A stretch of DNA of 64,000 nucleotides from a virus. Of this stretch, positions 23,853-35,500 are shown piece after piece (the first letter of the stretch is position 1; each line of letters starts with the position of its first letter). Made by a program: the position numbers and the translations under genes. Location: the IMG/VR virus record IMGVR_UViG_3300039098_000035, positions 1 to 64,000 of that record, one strand, 5' to 3'. The notes under the pieces were generated by a model. That model did not search any database. It had not been told where the DNA came from and saw nothing but the letters and a program-made list of their open reading frames with translations.

Positions 23853-23919
23853 TGATATGATAACACAAGATGTTATGTTAGACGCAATAGAAAAAATGAA
23901 AAAACAATTAAGGAGATAA
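23839..23919 (+). CDS. possible 26-aa peptide
   Basis: A frame of 26 codons (MLCPDDMITQDVMLDAIEKM...) overlaps the nuclease end and finishes within the ribosome site of the next gene. GGTG upstream is a weak start signal. It fits the tight packing, but its reality rests only on context. Confidence 0.35.
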   Translation: MLCPDDMITQDVMLDAIEKMKKQLRR

Positions 23920-23921
23920 CT

Positions 23922-24218
23922 ATGGACAACCCTAAAGGCTATATGAATGCAGTACATGTATTCGGACGCAGCATGATGGGAAGACTTGGACAGACGCGTC
24001 ACTTGCAATGGCAGTGGCGCAACAAGTCTAAACCCTTACAAACAATATCACTTACAAAGAAACAGTATGATGATATTAAAAAATTATTAGGTCCTATAGA
24101 TAGTAAAGCGGTAAATACTTTAACAGAGTACAGTAATAGTATCCGTATATACCATACACATACTGCTAAATATTATATGAGAGTAAAAAGATACATAAAG
24201 AAAGAAGGTTTAATATGA
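23922..24218 (+). CDS. hypothetical protein, 98 aa
   Basis: A basic protein preceded by AAGGAGATAACT. It has VFGRSMMGRLGQTRHLQWQW near the start and a helical middle (KKQYDDIKKLLGPIDS), ending KRYIKKEGLI. It overlaps the Topo VI-A-like gene by ATGA, so it may be a partner of that protein. Not recognised. Confidence 0.8.
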   Translation: MDNPKGYMNAVHVFGRSMMGRLGQTRHLQWQWRNKSKPLQTISLTKKQYDDIKKLLGPIDSKAVNTLTEYSNSIRIYHTHTAKYYMRVKRYIKKEGLI

Positions 24219-25081
24219 AAGAAATGTTTATCACTAAAAAATTTAGAGATAAAAGTTTAAGCCTTATTAATGCTATTAATAATATTATTGTAGAATATCA
24301 AAATCAAGGGTACGAGTTAACACTACGACAAATATATTATCAATTAGTTGCTAGAGGAAGTATACCTAATACAGAACGTAGTTATAAGAACATAGGTTCA
24401 TTGGTTAATAGTGGCAGGCTCGCAGGTATGATAGATTGGGATGCTGTAGTTGATAGGACTAGACATATTAGAAAAAATCAGCATTGGAATACTCCGGAAC
24501 AAATTGTAAAAGCTGCTCTTAATTCTTATAAAATTGATATGCGAGAAAATCAACCCATATATATAGAAGTATGGGTAGAAAAAGATGCATTGATATCCAT
24601 TGTTGAGGGTGTCGCTAATGAACATGATGTTACATGTTTTAGTTGTAGAGGATACGTATCTCAAAGTGAGATGTATCAGGCAGCGCAGCGTTTTATTGAT
24701 CAAGGCCATTTAATTGATAGGTATATTTTACATCTTGGAGATCACGATCCATCAGGTATGGATATGACAAGAGATATTCAAGACCGCTTAGAAATGTTTG
24801 GTGCAGATGTAATTGTAAAACGCTTAGCTTTAAATTGGGAACAGATAGAGTTGTACAATCCTCCTACCAACCCTGCTAAGTTAAGTGATAGTAGAGCTGA
24901 AGGATATATTAATTTATATGGGTCTTACTCCTGGGAATTGGATGCTTTAGAACCTAAAGTAATAGAAGTTTTAATTCAAGATGCAATAGAAGAATTAACA
25001 GATGAAGATTTACTTATAGATAAACAGAAGGATTTAAAAGCGGACCAAAATAAATTAAAACGAATGCTTAAATTAAACTAA
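24215..25081 (+). CDS. Topo VI subunit A/Spo11-like protein (Mini-A type)
   Basis: A 288-residue protein with the two halves of a type IIB topoisomerase A subunit. The N-terminal winged-helix part has TLRQIYYQLVARGSI, where Y41 or Y42 sits where Spo11 and Topo VI-A keep their DNA-cutting tyrosine. The Toprim part has IEVWVEKDAL (E118, E122) and HLGDHDPSGMD (D176, D178, D183), matching metal-binding acids. No B-subunit GHKL ATPase is present in the window. Orphan A-like proteins of mobile elements have been called Mini-A. It may make protein-linked double-strand breaks for recombination or untangle replicated DNA; activity is not shown. Confidence 0.85.
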   Translation: MKEMFITKKFRDKSLSLINAINNIIVEYQNQGYELTLRQIYYQLVARGSIPNTERSYKNIGSLVNSGRLAGMIDWDAVVDRTRHIRKNQHWNTPEQIVKAALNSYKIDMRENQPIYIEVWVEKDALISIVEGVANEHDVTCFSCRGYVSQSEMYQAAQRFIDQGHLIDRYILHLGDHDPSGMDMTRDIQDRLEMFGADVIVKRLALNWEQIELYNPPTNPAKLSDSRAEGYINLYGSYSWELDALEPKVIEVLIQDAIEELTDEDLLIDKQKDLKADQNKLKRMLKLN

Positions 25082-25106
25082 GAAGTATAAAGAAAGAAGG
25101 TCTAAT

Positions 25107-25238
25107 ATGAAAGACGAAGTAGTAACGTTATTTAAAGAAGCGGGTATGCCTATACCAGATGCATACTTCGATGTAACAGAGGATGGTACTGAGATAGTAA
25201 TCATCCAGAAAGAGGAGGAAGTAAATGGAAAAACTTAA
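25107..25238 (+). CDS. 43-aa hypothetical protein
   Basis: An acidic 43-residue frame, MKDEVVTLFKEAGMPIPDAY onward, is preceded by AAGAAGG. It overlaps the next gene by 14 bases, its KEEEV codons supplying the AGGAGG ribosome site. Unknown. Confidence 0.72.
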   Translation: MKDEVVTLFKEAGMPIPDAYFDVTEDGTEIVIIQKEEEVNGKT

Positions 25239-26148
25239 CTTTACACCTATTGTACAGTACAAGAAACCGATGAAGAGTTTATTGTTCGGACCCCAACATG
25301 CAGGTAAGACTTGGAATAGCTTAGATTTAGCGGCAGGTATTGTTATGGAAGAACGTGGATACAAAGATATTAAAAAAGTATGGAAACATATAGCTGTATT
25401 AGACACAGAGAACAGACGTGCTATTTTAGTACTGCGTAAGAAAGGTGCCATGGATGTTAACTATCAAGAAATTAAACCACCGTTTAATAGTAATAAAGTT
25501 GTTGAACTTCAGCAACAGTTAGATCTTTTAGATAACATTGATGTTATTATACATGATTCATTGACACACTACTGGGCTAAAAAGGGTGGAGTGTTAGATG
25601 AGAAGGCACAAAAAGATAAACAAGGTGGTAACTCATACACTAACTGGCAAGAGTATAGTGCTAAGTTTAATGATATGATTGATACTTTATTACAATCTCC
25701 TAAACATATTATTATTACTGCCCGTTCAAAGAATGATGTAGTAATGGAAGAGAATCATAAGGGTAAGATGGCGCCTGTAACATATGGATTAAAGCCTATG
25801 TTGCGTGACGATATTGAATATGATTTTGATATGGTATTTAATGTGGATAAAGATACACATAGTCTTATCGTAGATAAAGGTGTGCCTGATATAATGCCTA
25901 TCTATTCTAATGTAACTGTAGATACTGGTAGAGAACTATATCAACTGTTTAATGCAGGTACTGTAATCCAATCACGTACAATGGATCACATTAAAGAAAG
26001 TATTAAATCTTTAACACGCGCAAATAATATGGTAACCTTTGTAATGCAGAAACTACAAGGTAAAAAATTAGATGAATTAGATATTGATGAATTAATTACC
26101 ATAGAAAAAATATTGATTGATGAAGTAAAGAAACAACAACTTAAATAA
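25225..26148 (+). CDS. Sak4-like RecA-fold ATPase (AAA_24)
   Basis: A 307-residue P-loop protein: Walker A G22PQHAGKT29, a strand ending in NIDVIIHDSL (Asp near 111) as Walker B, then HIIITARSKNDVV and TYGLKPMLRDDIEYDFDMV, a sequence run typical of the phage AAA_24/Sak4 family. Sak4 proteins are short RecA relatives that anneal or exchange strands with the help of SSB. An SSB (13398), an SSB-tailed protein (18369) and a RecB-like nuclease (22896) complete a plausible recombination set. Confidence 0.9.
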   Translation: MEKLNFTPIVQYKKPMKSLLFGPQHAGKTWNSLDLAAGIVMEERGYKDIKKVWKHIAVLDTENRRAILVLRKKGAMDVNYQEIKPPFNSNKVVELQQQLDLLDNIDVIIHDSLTHYWAKKGGVLDEKAQKDKQGGNSYTNWQEYSAKFNDMIDTLLQSPKHIIITARSKNDVVMEENHKGKMAPVTYGLKPMLRDDIEYDFDMVFNVDKDTHSLIVDKGVPDIMPIYSNVTVDTGRELYQLFNAGTVIQSRTMDHIKESIKSLTRANNMVTFVMQKLQGKKLDELDIDELITIEKILIDEVKKQQLK

Positions 26149-26164
26149 CTTGGAGGTATTGTAC

Positions 26165-26470
26165 ATGTTACTACATGTATTATTAAAAGTATTAGATTTA
26201 ACATCTATATATACATTTAAACTAGATAATAAAGAATATTCTCTTAGGTATCTTCGAGATAATTATGACACAATAGATATTGTACGGGCTAGAATTACTG
26301 TTGAACATAGAACGTTATTCAAAGAAGACATTAGTATTTTATTAGATGTTGATAACTTAGAACACCTGGATAAATATACTGATGCTGAAATTATAATCCC
26401 TGAAGCATCTATCTATGCTCATATGGTACTAAATATATTCACAGATATAAAGTATATACCCACAGTTTAA
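26165..26470 (+). CDS. hypothetical protein, 101 aa
   Basis: The ATG at 26165 follows GGAGGTATTGTAC; the in-frame TTG upstream overlaps the ribosome site. The protein mixes helices and strands (LLHVLLKVLDLTSIYTF; DISILLDVDNLEHLDKY). It is the last gene of the rightward operon. Unknown. Confidence 0.8.
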   Translation: MLLHVLLKVLDLTSIYTFKLDNKEYSLRYLRDNYDTIDIVRARITVEHRTLFKEDISILLDVDNLEHLDKYTDAEIIIPEASIYAHMVLNIFTDIKYIPTV

Positions 26471-26512
26471 ACCATATGCCATGTGTTTCTACGATTCAGG
26501 GTATATATAAAT

Positions 26513-26551
26513 AACCCCTTACTCTTATGAGTAGGGGGTTTATTTTTTTTT
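26513..26551. terminator. bidirectional terminator between convergent arms
   Basis: AACCCCTTACTC and GAGTAGGGGGTT form a 12-bp stem (one G-T) with a TTAT loop. Rightward, a TATTTTTTTTTAT tract follows, which is strong. Leftward, AT-rich sequence (TTATTTATA) follows, a weaker tract. The giant gene's stop (26550-26552) is embedded in the T-tract, so both arms end here. Confidence 0.92.
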
Positions 26552-29500
26552 ATCTCATTGCTTGTGACTGACGATGACGTACGTACTGTTTCCATTGTAT
26601 GTCTTTAACTAATCCTATTGGATCTACCTTAGGTTGTCGCATACGTCCGTACTTATTAAACCAGTTCTTATATATATTTTCATATCGTTTGTATCTACCG
26701 TTATTGTTTCTATACTTATAAGGAGTGTATTTATTGTTTCCTTCACTGTAATTATATAAGAAGTTAAACGTATTTCCTAGTGTACGTTCTCTCTGTTGTA
26801 CAGGTTTACGTACCCCAGGAGTAGGTGGTGTTACATTACGAGGCCCTAGTGTATTAGCTGACCTTGTAAGTACGCCTACTGTAGCTAAATTCTTCATAGC
26901 TTCTCCTACATCTTTAGTTGTTGCTAATGTGTGCAGAGATCTAAGTATTGGATTACGTCTTTGTTCTATAGTAGCTGCAGTGTTATTGAGAATGTTCTGT
27001 ACATCGTATAGTCCAAATCCTAAACGAAGTCCTACGCCTCCTCCTACAGGTAGCCAACCATTCATAATTTGAAACTGTTCATACTGATCATATTGTCCAT
27101 CTTCATCTGCATATTGTCCATATACGCCATCAACTATATCACTGATTAATCTATTGTATGATGGATCAAGCATTCTATCTAACCAGTTATCAACTGTACG
27201 TATTGGGAAAGATAGGTATGGTATATCTGCAAGTAGCTGTGTTTCTACAGGTGTACGTTGTCCATAATTAAACCAACGTTTTAAAGATCTGTTAACTGTT
27301 TCATTAAAAGAGTATCCATATAGGTATCTATCAAATAGAAACCCACCTATACGTGCAGTATTTTCAATGGTCTCATTCATGTTCGCGTATAATTTATAAG
27401 GTTGGAATGCAAGTTCAGCTAATTTATTTTCAAAAGTACGTGAAGCATCGTTAACTTCTTTTGAAACTTCTTCATATGTTTTATCTGTTGTATTGTTGAA
27501 GTTGTCTGATACACGTTTCTCTACAATACGTCTTAAGTATGTGTAGTGTTCTTGTTTGTATGTATCTATCTGTGCATTTGTTTGCATGAATGCAGAAATT
27601 TCAAATAGAATATGTTCTACATCATTGTATATTGGTTTATCTTTTTTACCTTTGTCTTTGTTATATTTTTCCATCCATTTTTTTATACGTTTACGGGGTT
27701 TGTTTGGTGTGCTAGGGTCGAACATTAAGGAATCATGTAGTGTTAAGTATTCTGCAAAGTTAATGTTAAGTATAAATGCAGCACTGTCTTTAATATCTTT
27801 ACGTCCATCTAATACTTGTAGTTTTTCTTTAGCTTTAAACCTAAATGTAGGGTCTTCTATTTTCTCAATTTCTTTTAAGTTTTTAAATCCAACAATATCT
27901 TTAACTACAAAATTCATAAGAGTGTCTAAACTTTTTAATACTTTAGTAGCTCTGTCAGACCTGTGCTTAATACGCGATTTAACATTGTTGAGTTTTTTAA
28001 CACCTTCAGTGTAGCTGTATATTCTATTGCGAATATCTACTAAATTTTTAACTAATGTAATAGCATCATTGTGGGTAATACTACCGTGGTTGTTTTTAAT
28101 ACGAGTAAATACTTGTTGCATTTCTTCAAATTTACTTTTGATATCTATCTGTACTGTTAATCTTTCTTCATATACATCTTGGTAAAGTTTATATAGTTGT
28201 CCAGTAAGCCCTGTAATTCTAAGTATTTCTGGAGCTTTTGTTATGGTACCGTATAATCCTTCTTGGGTGTATAGTTCACTGTATATTTGTGTCCATGTAT
28301 CCATGTAGTTACGGAACAGAAAGCCTAGTGATAGTCTCATCATAAGTTTTTGAGAATACTGTAACGAAGATACTAAATCAGGTATCATACCTTTACCTTC
28401 TAATCTTGCAGGTTTGTATGCAATATCATATGAACTCATAAAATCATCTAAGGTTACAAATCCTATACTTAATTCTTCTGTTGTATTATTATTCTTCATA
28501 TGATCTTCCATCATCTTTAATACTCTAGCAAAATCTTCAGGAGTTTTAATATTAATTTCTTTTAATGTAGGTGACACATCATCTTTAAAATCTATACCGT
28601 TAAGGTCTACTGTTTTATAACGCTTACCGTTAATTTTAATACCGTCTTCTTTAGTTATACCTTTGTTTAAATCTTTCACATACTTTATAATGTCTTCAAA
28701 CGAATCGAAGCGAGTAGTTTTTCTATGTTTATATATATTCCAAGGCATCATCTTAGCCCAGTTAGATTTGTTATCATACTCTGTAATGTTTTTCCTTAGT
28801 TGATCTCCAAGATTTCTTACTAAAGTTTCATTATCATAGGCATCCATTACCACTGTTAACCTTAAGAACTTTCGGTTTCCTCTGTAGTAATCGAATAATT
28901 TATCCCAGTCATAGGTGTCGTCATCGTTTTTAAACAATGAAGCCATTGTTAAGAATGGTGTTTGATACTTTTGCATGTTCATTAAGTTTGTATCTTTAAT
29001 TTTTTGTACATCTTTACTGGTAAACTCTGGGTCATCTCCTATATATTTAGGTGCGTTTTCATAAAGATCGAATATAGTTCTACCTTTAGGGTCGTGTAGT
29101 AGGAACGTACCTTTACTGAAACTTTTACTGAATGCTGCTTTAGCTGTAATCTCTTTCATCTTTTTAATCTTACTTCTAACTTCTTTTTCTTTAGCGTTAA
29201 GGTCAGCTATGTGTTTAGTAACGTCTTTATTTTTATCAATGTAAGCTATAGCTTTGTCTTTATGTGTAACGTCATCTTTGATGTGTATTATTTTACCACG
29301 TATGTTAAGTAATTCTGCTGATAATTCTTTTAACTCTTGCTCATTTTGTTTATACATAGTATATGCTGTCGTTATTTCTCTTATTGAATTTCCTACATTA
29401 TGATAACTAAATTTATTACGGTTAGCTATTTTAATTTTGATATCGTTAGATGATAACTTTTTAATTCCGTCATCATATTGCTCTGCTTTGTCACCATGTA

Positions 29501-32500
29501 TAGAGCGTAGTGTGCTGAACTCTGTCTTAACATTCTCAAGCAAGTCATCTAATGTCTCTTGGTTACGTATACTTTTAATACCTTTTTCTTCTAGGTATGT
29601 AGTAAATAATTTCTGTTCTAATGGTGTACTTTCGTTATACATTTTAGTATAGTTAGCTACGTTATTACGGGCATCACTACCTGTGCTTAGGTTGGATAAC
29701 ATTTCTTGTGAGTAATGTGCAGGTACTTTTATACTGTTATTACTTACTGTATTAGTTTTTCTAGTTACATTACCTTCAAGATCCATAGTTAAATATTCGT
29801 AGTCTACATCTTTATTGTTTAATAGAAAATCTTTAGCTGCTTGGTGTTCATCCCCAAGTAATGCATCTAATCTAGTACGTTCATGTTTGCTTTTAAGCGT
29901 AATTAACTGTGCAAATAATCCATATCCTTTAGCTATAAATGGAATCTTATCTTTAGATAATGCAGCATGGTTTGTTAAATGGTACGTATCGTTAACACTA
30001 CGGTATAGACTATATGATGTAGTAAGTACTCTAAGTACTCTATATGCAGGTATGTTATATGTTAACAACGTCTGCATGTATTCATTAACTGTCTTAACTG
30101 TACCTCTTACCTTAATTTTTTTGTCCAAGATTTGTTTGATAGGTAGCTCAGCATTGAATGCTTTAGTAATTGCTTCAAGTACATCGGATACTTCATAATA
30201 TATACTGTCAGCAAAATGGGCATCATTAAAGAACTCAGCCTTAGCGTATTCATTAATACGTTTAGTTAAGTTTATTCTTGCATCAGTTTCATTGTTGTAA
30301 TAATCTTTACGTTGTGTGTTAGACATATCTTTATTCAATGCCTCACGTCTAGCTTTAACAACTTCATCTGATATACGTACACCATTTTTTTCAAATGGAT
30401 TTGAATCCATAGCTATTGCTAATGACCTTGAATGGTTTCTATCTACACCTGTTGTAACTTTACGTATACTTTCTTCAGCAGTTTTCGCCCCTACTTTTTT
30501 ATTATAGTTGTTATAGAATACAGTCTTATCGATGTCACGTCCAGCATGTTTAGCTAGACCAATGATAGTACTTGCATCCTCTGATTGTACCCCTAATTTT
30601 CTACGATCAATAATAATTTGATCGAGATAGTTGTCCCCTGCTTTTTTAATAAATTTTTTAACATTTTTATCTTTAGTAAAATTTTCAGCAACCTTAATGT
30701 TCTTACCAAAGTAAAATACATCGATGAACATTTTATCTGATTCAGATAATGTAACGGTGCCATGGTCCTTATGGTCTTCAGTTATCTTTTCTAACATGTC
30801 CTTGTAGAATACATTTAGATCTTTAGGGTAGTACTTGTTGAAGTGTGCTACTATACCTATCTGATCTGTGCTGTCGTATACATCTTTAAGACTTGTAAGT
30901 TCTTCTGTTACTCTAACAGATTCATTGATAGTGGTGTGGATATCTCCTAATACTTTAATCATATCATCTGCCCACATATCTTTGTATGTTTCAGTGTTGC
31001 CACTGGTGTAGTAGTCTGCTATGTTTCCTATTTCTTTCTTAGCTAATGATATAAACTTAGACTTGTTCATCTTCTTAGCTTTGGCTATATGCTTAGCACT
31101 TAATAGTTTTGTTACTAACGATCTAGTAGTTAAGTTACCATTACTACCTCTAAATGGATCCCATACATTACCCTCAGGGTCTCTATTCAAGCTGTTGTAT
31201 CTACTTAATATTGATGCAGCTACACGGTTCTTTCTGTTACCACCGAACAGGTTGATACCACGTTTAGATGTTTGGATACGTTCTACTGTACCAAGCACAC
31301 TATCAGTGTATACCTTACTGTTTGCTACCTTAAGGAATAATTCCTTATACTTATCAGCATTAACCATGATGTTCTCTATACCAACCTCTCTAATTGTAGC
31401 ATTGTCTGCTTTAGATAGGTGTAATGTTTGATACTTAAAGTCTTCACTACTTACGTGCTTAGATATGTCATACTTACCTGCACCTACTAACTTATCAAAT
31501 ATATAATACTTCGATGCTATATCTAATATCTTACTGCGTTTAAACATAGCGGCAACCTTAGCAGGGTTGTCATAGTCTTCTATTTTAAACCCATCTATAG
31601 TATTGGCACCTTTTGTTAGCTTACGTATTGCTACGTTCAAGAAGAACTTTCTATTATCGTTGTTCCATTTAATGTTAGCTTTACTTACGTCAGCATCATC
31701 GATATCTTTTTGAATACTGTCGAACGTACTACCGTAAATTTCTCCCCAAGTATAGTGCGTTCTAATTTCTTTAAACGTGTGCTTACCTACTGATGAGTAA
31801 CGTAGATCTACATTGTCAAATGTTATACGCTTGTTACTTGTTTGCATTTTTTTATTAATTTTCTCTATGTACCCGTGATCATAGTAGTTATCTTCAGTAG
31901 CATCTAAGTTCTTAAACAAAGTTTTTTGTGTAACACCTGGTTCAATTTCTTTATGGCTATCCACTGCTAACATACCGATAGTATCACCATCATTATCTCC
32001 ACCTATTAATTTGTATAGGTAAGCATTAGCTTCTACTGCATGGTGTGTATGGTACCCTATAACTTTAAGCATAGGTACTGCATTATAATCCTGTACTGGT
32101 GAACGTGCAGCTACAACCCAACCATACTTCTGTCCGAAGTTTTCAAATGTAAACACTCCATCTTTCTCAGTGTACATTGTGTGGTCTACGCCATTAATCT
32201 TGTCGTTCGTTACACCTATACTGTTAAGGTAATCAATAAATTTTTTCTTATTCTTAACTGTTGCTGTAGTACCATCATTAGACACTAAGTCCTGTGCTTT
32301 AGCAGACTTAATATCGAATCCATTGATGAGCTTTTTCCATATGGTCTTGTCTACTTTACCATACTCTAAGAATCCACCTTTTAAATCTTGGAATGCTTCC
32401 CATCCATCTTTAGATGTACGTATTTCTCCTTGACCTAACCTTAAGTTAGCAAGTAACTGTTGACGTACACCATCATGTCTTCTATATATAGACTCATACA

Positions 32501-35500
32501 TTACACCTGTGTTACCATGTATAATTTCAAGTGCTTTATTTCTTGCACGATTCTCCATCTCTTCTAACATAACTTCTATTTGTTCTATCTCTCTAGGGTC
32601 TTTAAGAGTTTCTAATTTATTTTTATACAGTAGATATGTTTCAATATCATCCACTAGTATATTATTGAATAGGTCTTTAATATTTCCTATGGTCTCTGCT
32701 ACGTTGTACTCCCCCTTGGTATCTTTGACACCATGTACTGCTAATACTTTTTTGAATCCATAGTGATAGATGTTAGAGTATGTGCTTAATCCTTTATAAT
32801 CTCCACCTAACAAAGCTTTCTGCCAATCTACATCTTTAGTTTCCATTACATCTGTCACAGAAGGAGACATAGATACACCACCACGTACGCTACCTTTGAT
32901 ATCTTTAACTGATAGCTTAATTTCTCCTGCTTCAGTTAACTCTGTTTTAGTAGACATGTGATCGGCAGTATGATCGGCATCCATAATTACATACAGCCCA
33001 CCTTTATACATGTTCATACCTTTAAAATTATATTCTCCTACACTATTAGGTTTACTTATGTCTACAAACTCTACTTTTAAATCTTCTTTAAATGTTATAT
33101 CAATAAGGCTTCGCCATTTACCTTTAACACCTTTGAATAGTTCAGAAAGAACTACATCATAGTCAGTACCAGGATCTAGAATAAGTTTACCTTTAGTTAC
33201 ATTGAACATTTTCTTAAGTTTAGCATTGTACTGTTTAAGTGCTGGTACTTTTTTAGCTCCCGTCATATGCATACGTATTGTATCTAATGCCTGGTCTAGC
33301 ATAGCACCGTATGCGCCCCTTTCTTGGATAGAAGATTTACTACCTATTATAGATACACCGAATTTAGCTCTTAGTCCTTCTACATACTTAACTCCACCTT
33401 TGAATCCATATAAACCTAACCAAGTTTTATTACCTTCATCCCAGCCTAATGCACGTGCATCTGCTGAATCTATTAGTAATGTATCTTCAAATGCATCAGG
33501 ATGATCTATGAATCCTACTTGCAGATTAAGTCCTATCTTATGTAGTACGTCATCTTCATACATATCAAATTGTTTTTGAGTAAGGATGTTAGGTGTGTAT
33601 GTATTAACTTGTTTAACTACCTTATCATCCTTGTATGTCTCTAATAATAGCTCAGTAAGTTTCTTTTTCTTTGTTCCTTTTTGTTTGTTTACGTAATCTG
33701 TTATGTGCTCCTCGAAAGTTTTAGAAGGATCAGCATCTTCTAAGACATATGTTTCATTAATTGCACCTATAGGTGTATAGTTTAAGTGCATCTTAGATAA
33801 CGACAGTATACTACGTATCGCATTCGTATTGAATGTGTGTAATTTATCTGCGTTAGCTTGTGTTCTAATATTTGTTGCAGACCCTGCACTACCTTCAGCA
33901 GATAGCTCAAGGTTCATACCTAATTCATATGCACGTTTTGCTGTCCACTTAGCTATGTAGTTAGTAGAATAATCTGCAGGTATTAAGTTCAAATGTTTAC
34001 CGGGATCGTTAGAAGAAAACTTAGACATAACTGTATCCACTATACCACGGTATACTTTGTGTATATCTCCTGCATTTTCCTTACGCTTAGCGTATTGAAT
34101 TACATCTAGGTAACTATAGAACCTATGACGTAATAACTTGCTTAGATCGTATTTAACAAGGCTTGTATCTTTCATGTCTTTATCATTAACAGTACCTTCA
34201 AGTGCAGCTTTCATAGCTTTAGCTTGGTCTGCTTCTTCTTTATAGTACTTGAATGCACCTTTCTTCTGCATACTCTTCAATGTTTCTACAAGTTTGTTGA
34301 TTGATTCATACGCATCATCAATACCATTCTCAGTAAAGATATTTTCTTTTCTTAGTCCTGTAAGTCCGCGTACTGTCTTACCATCTTTGTCTTTATGGAT
34401 GTATAATGTCTTCAATAATTTCTTAAGTTCGCTAGGTTTAATCTTACGCTCTATAACTAAAGGTTTTTTATATATTAAATCTGTATCAGTCTCAGTGTAG
34501 TAGTACGCAAGTTTAACCGTACCTTTTGTAGGGTACTTAGTGTTATATGTGTACTGTTGTACGTATGTATTACCAAACTTATCAGGTGGAGTAGGTACGG
34601 ATACAGTAATAATGTTTCCATTATCTGTTTCATGTACAGTGTTGAATACTACATCAGGATTTAATCCAATACCACTCTTGTTTATACCCTCATTGTAATC
34701 GTTGTATGCACGTTCAACACGTTTAACATTCATGTCTTTAATAAATTGTTTATCTTTACGTTTAGTTGCTGCGGCTTTTAAACCTTCGTAATCTTCTATG
34801 GTTATATCGTTAGCTCTACCTTGTAGTATGTTAAAAATGTCTTCATATTCAATCTCTTTCTTAACATTTGATATAACTTCTACTTTACTTAGGATCTCAT
34901 TAAATTTATTTGTAATACTCTTTAGTGATGCGTTGTAACTCTTATCATCACCAGGTGTTTTGTTTTTAAGTATATCTATACTATGTTCATAATGTGCTAT
35001 GTCTTTTTGTATGGCTATAGCCACCATTGATGATATGTTCCTAGTCTCTAGTTTACCTACAGTTGTGTCCTTAGTGTTAAGTACTTCTAATACTTTATGG
35101 ATTCCTCCTGTTGTACTGGTATTAGTTAATAATGTATTGAATACTGTGTTACCTTGCCATTTAGGCACTGCCGTTAATAGGCTGTCGTACATACCCTTAA
35201 GCTCCACTGTAATATCTTTATCAGTAAGATCGATCTTGTTGTTTGCTTTAGGTAAGAACCTATGTATGTATTTGTTCCAACTTTTTTGTAGGTCTTTTAC
35301 ACGGATGTCTTTTATAGTTTTTATATCCTTTATAACATCTGTAAGTTTAGTTTCTAACAGCGTTGTAAGTTCCTTACTCACTGTGATGTCTGAACCTTTA
35401 TTAATTTTAGTAACTAACTTAGACATATTAGTTATTTTGTCAGTGTATCCTTTGATAAGTTTATTGATTGCTGCCTCTGACTTAGCTTTAATTACTTCAG

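Noticed and set aside
31980-32000. DNDGD in the giant protein as a calcium EF-hand
   Set aside because: EF-hands need Gly at position 6 and Glu at 12; here Gly is at 4, and the flanking GG and hydrophobic residues plus the upstream FED and GFKGG motifs fit an RNA polymerase loop.
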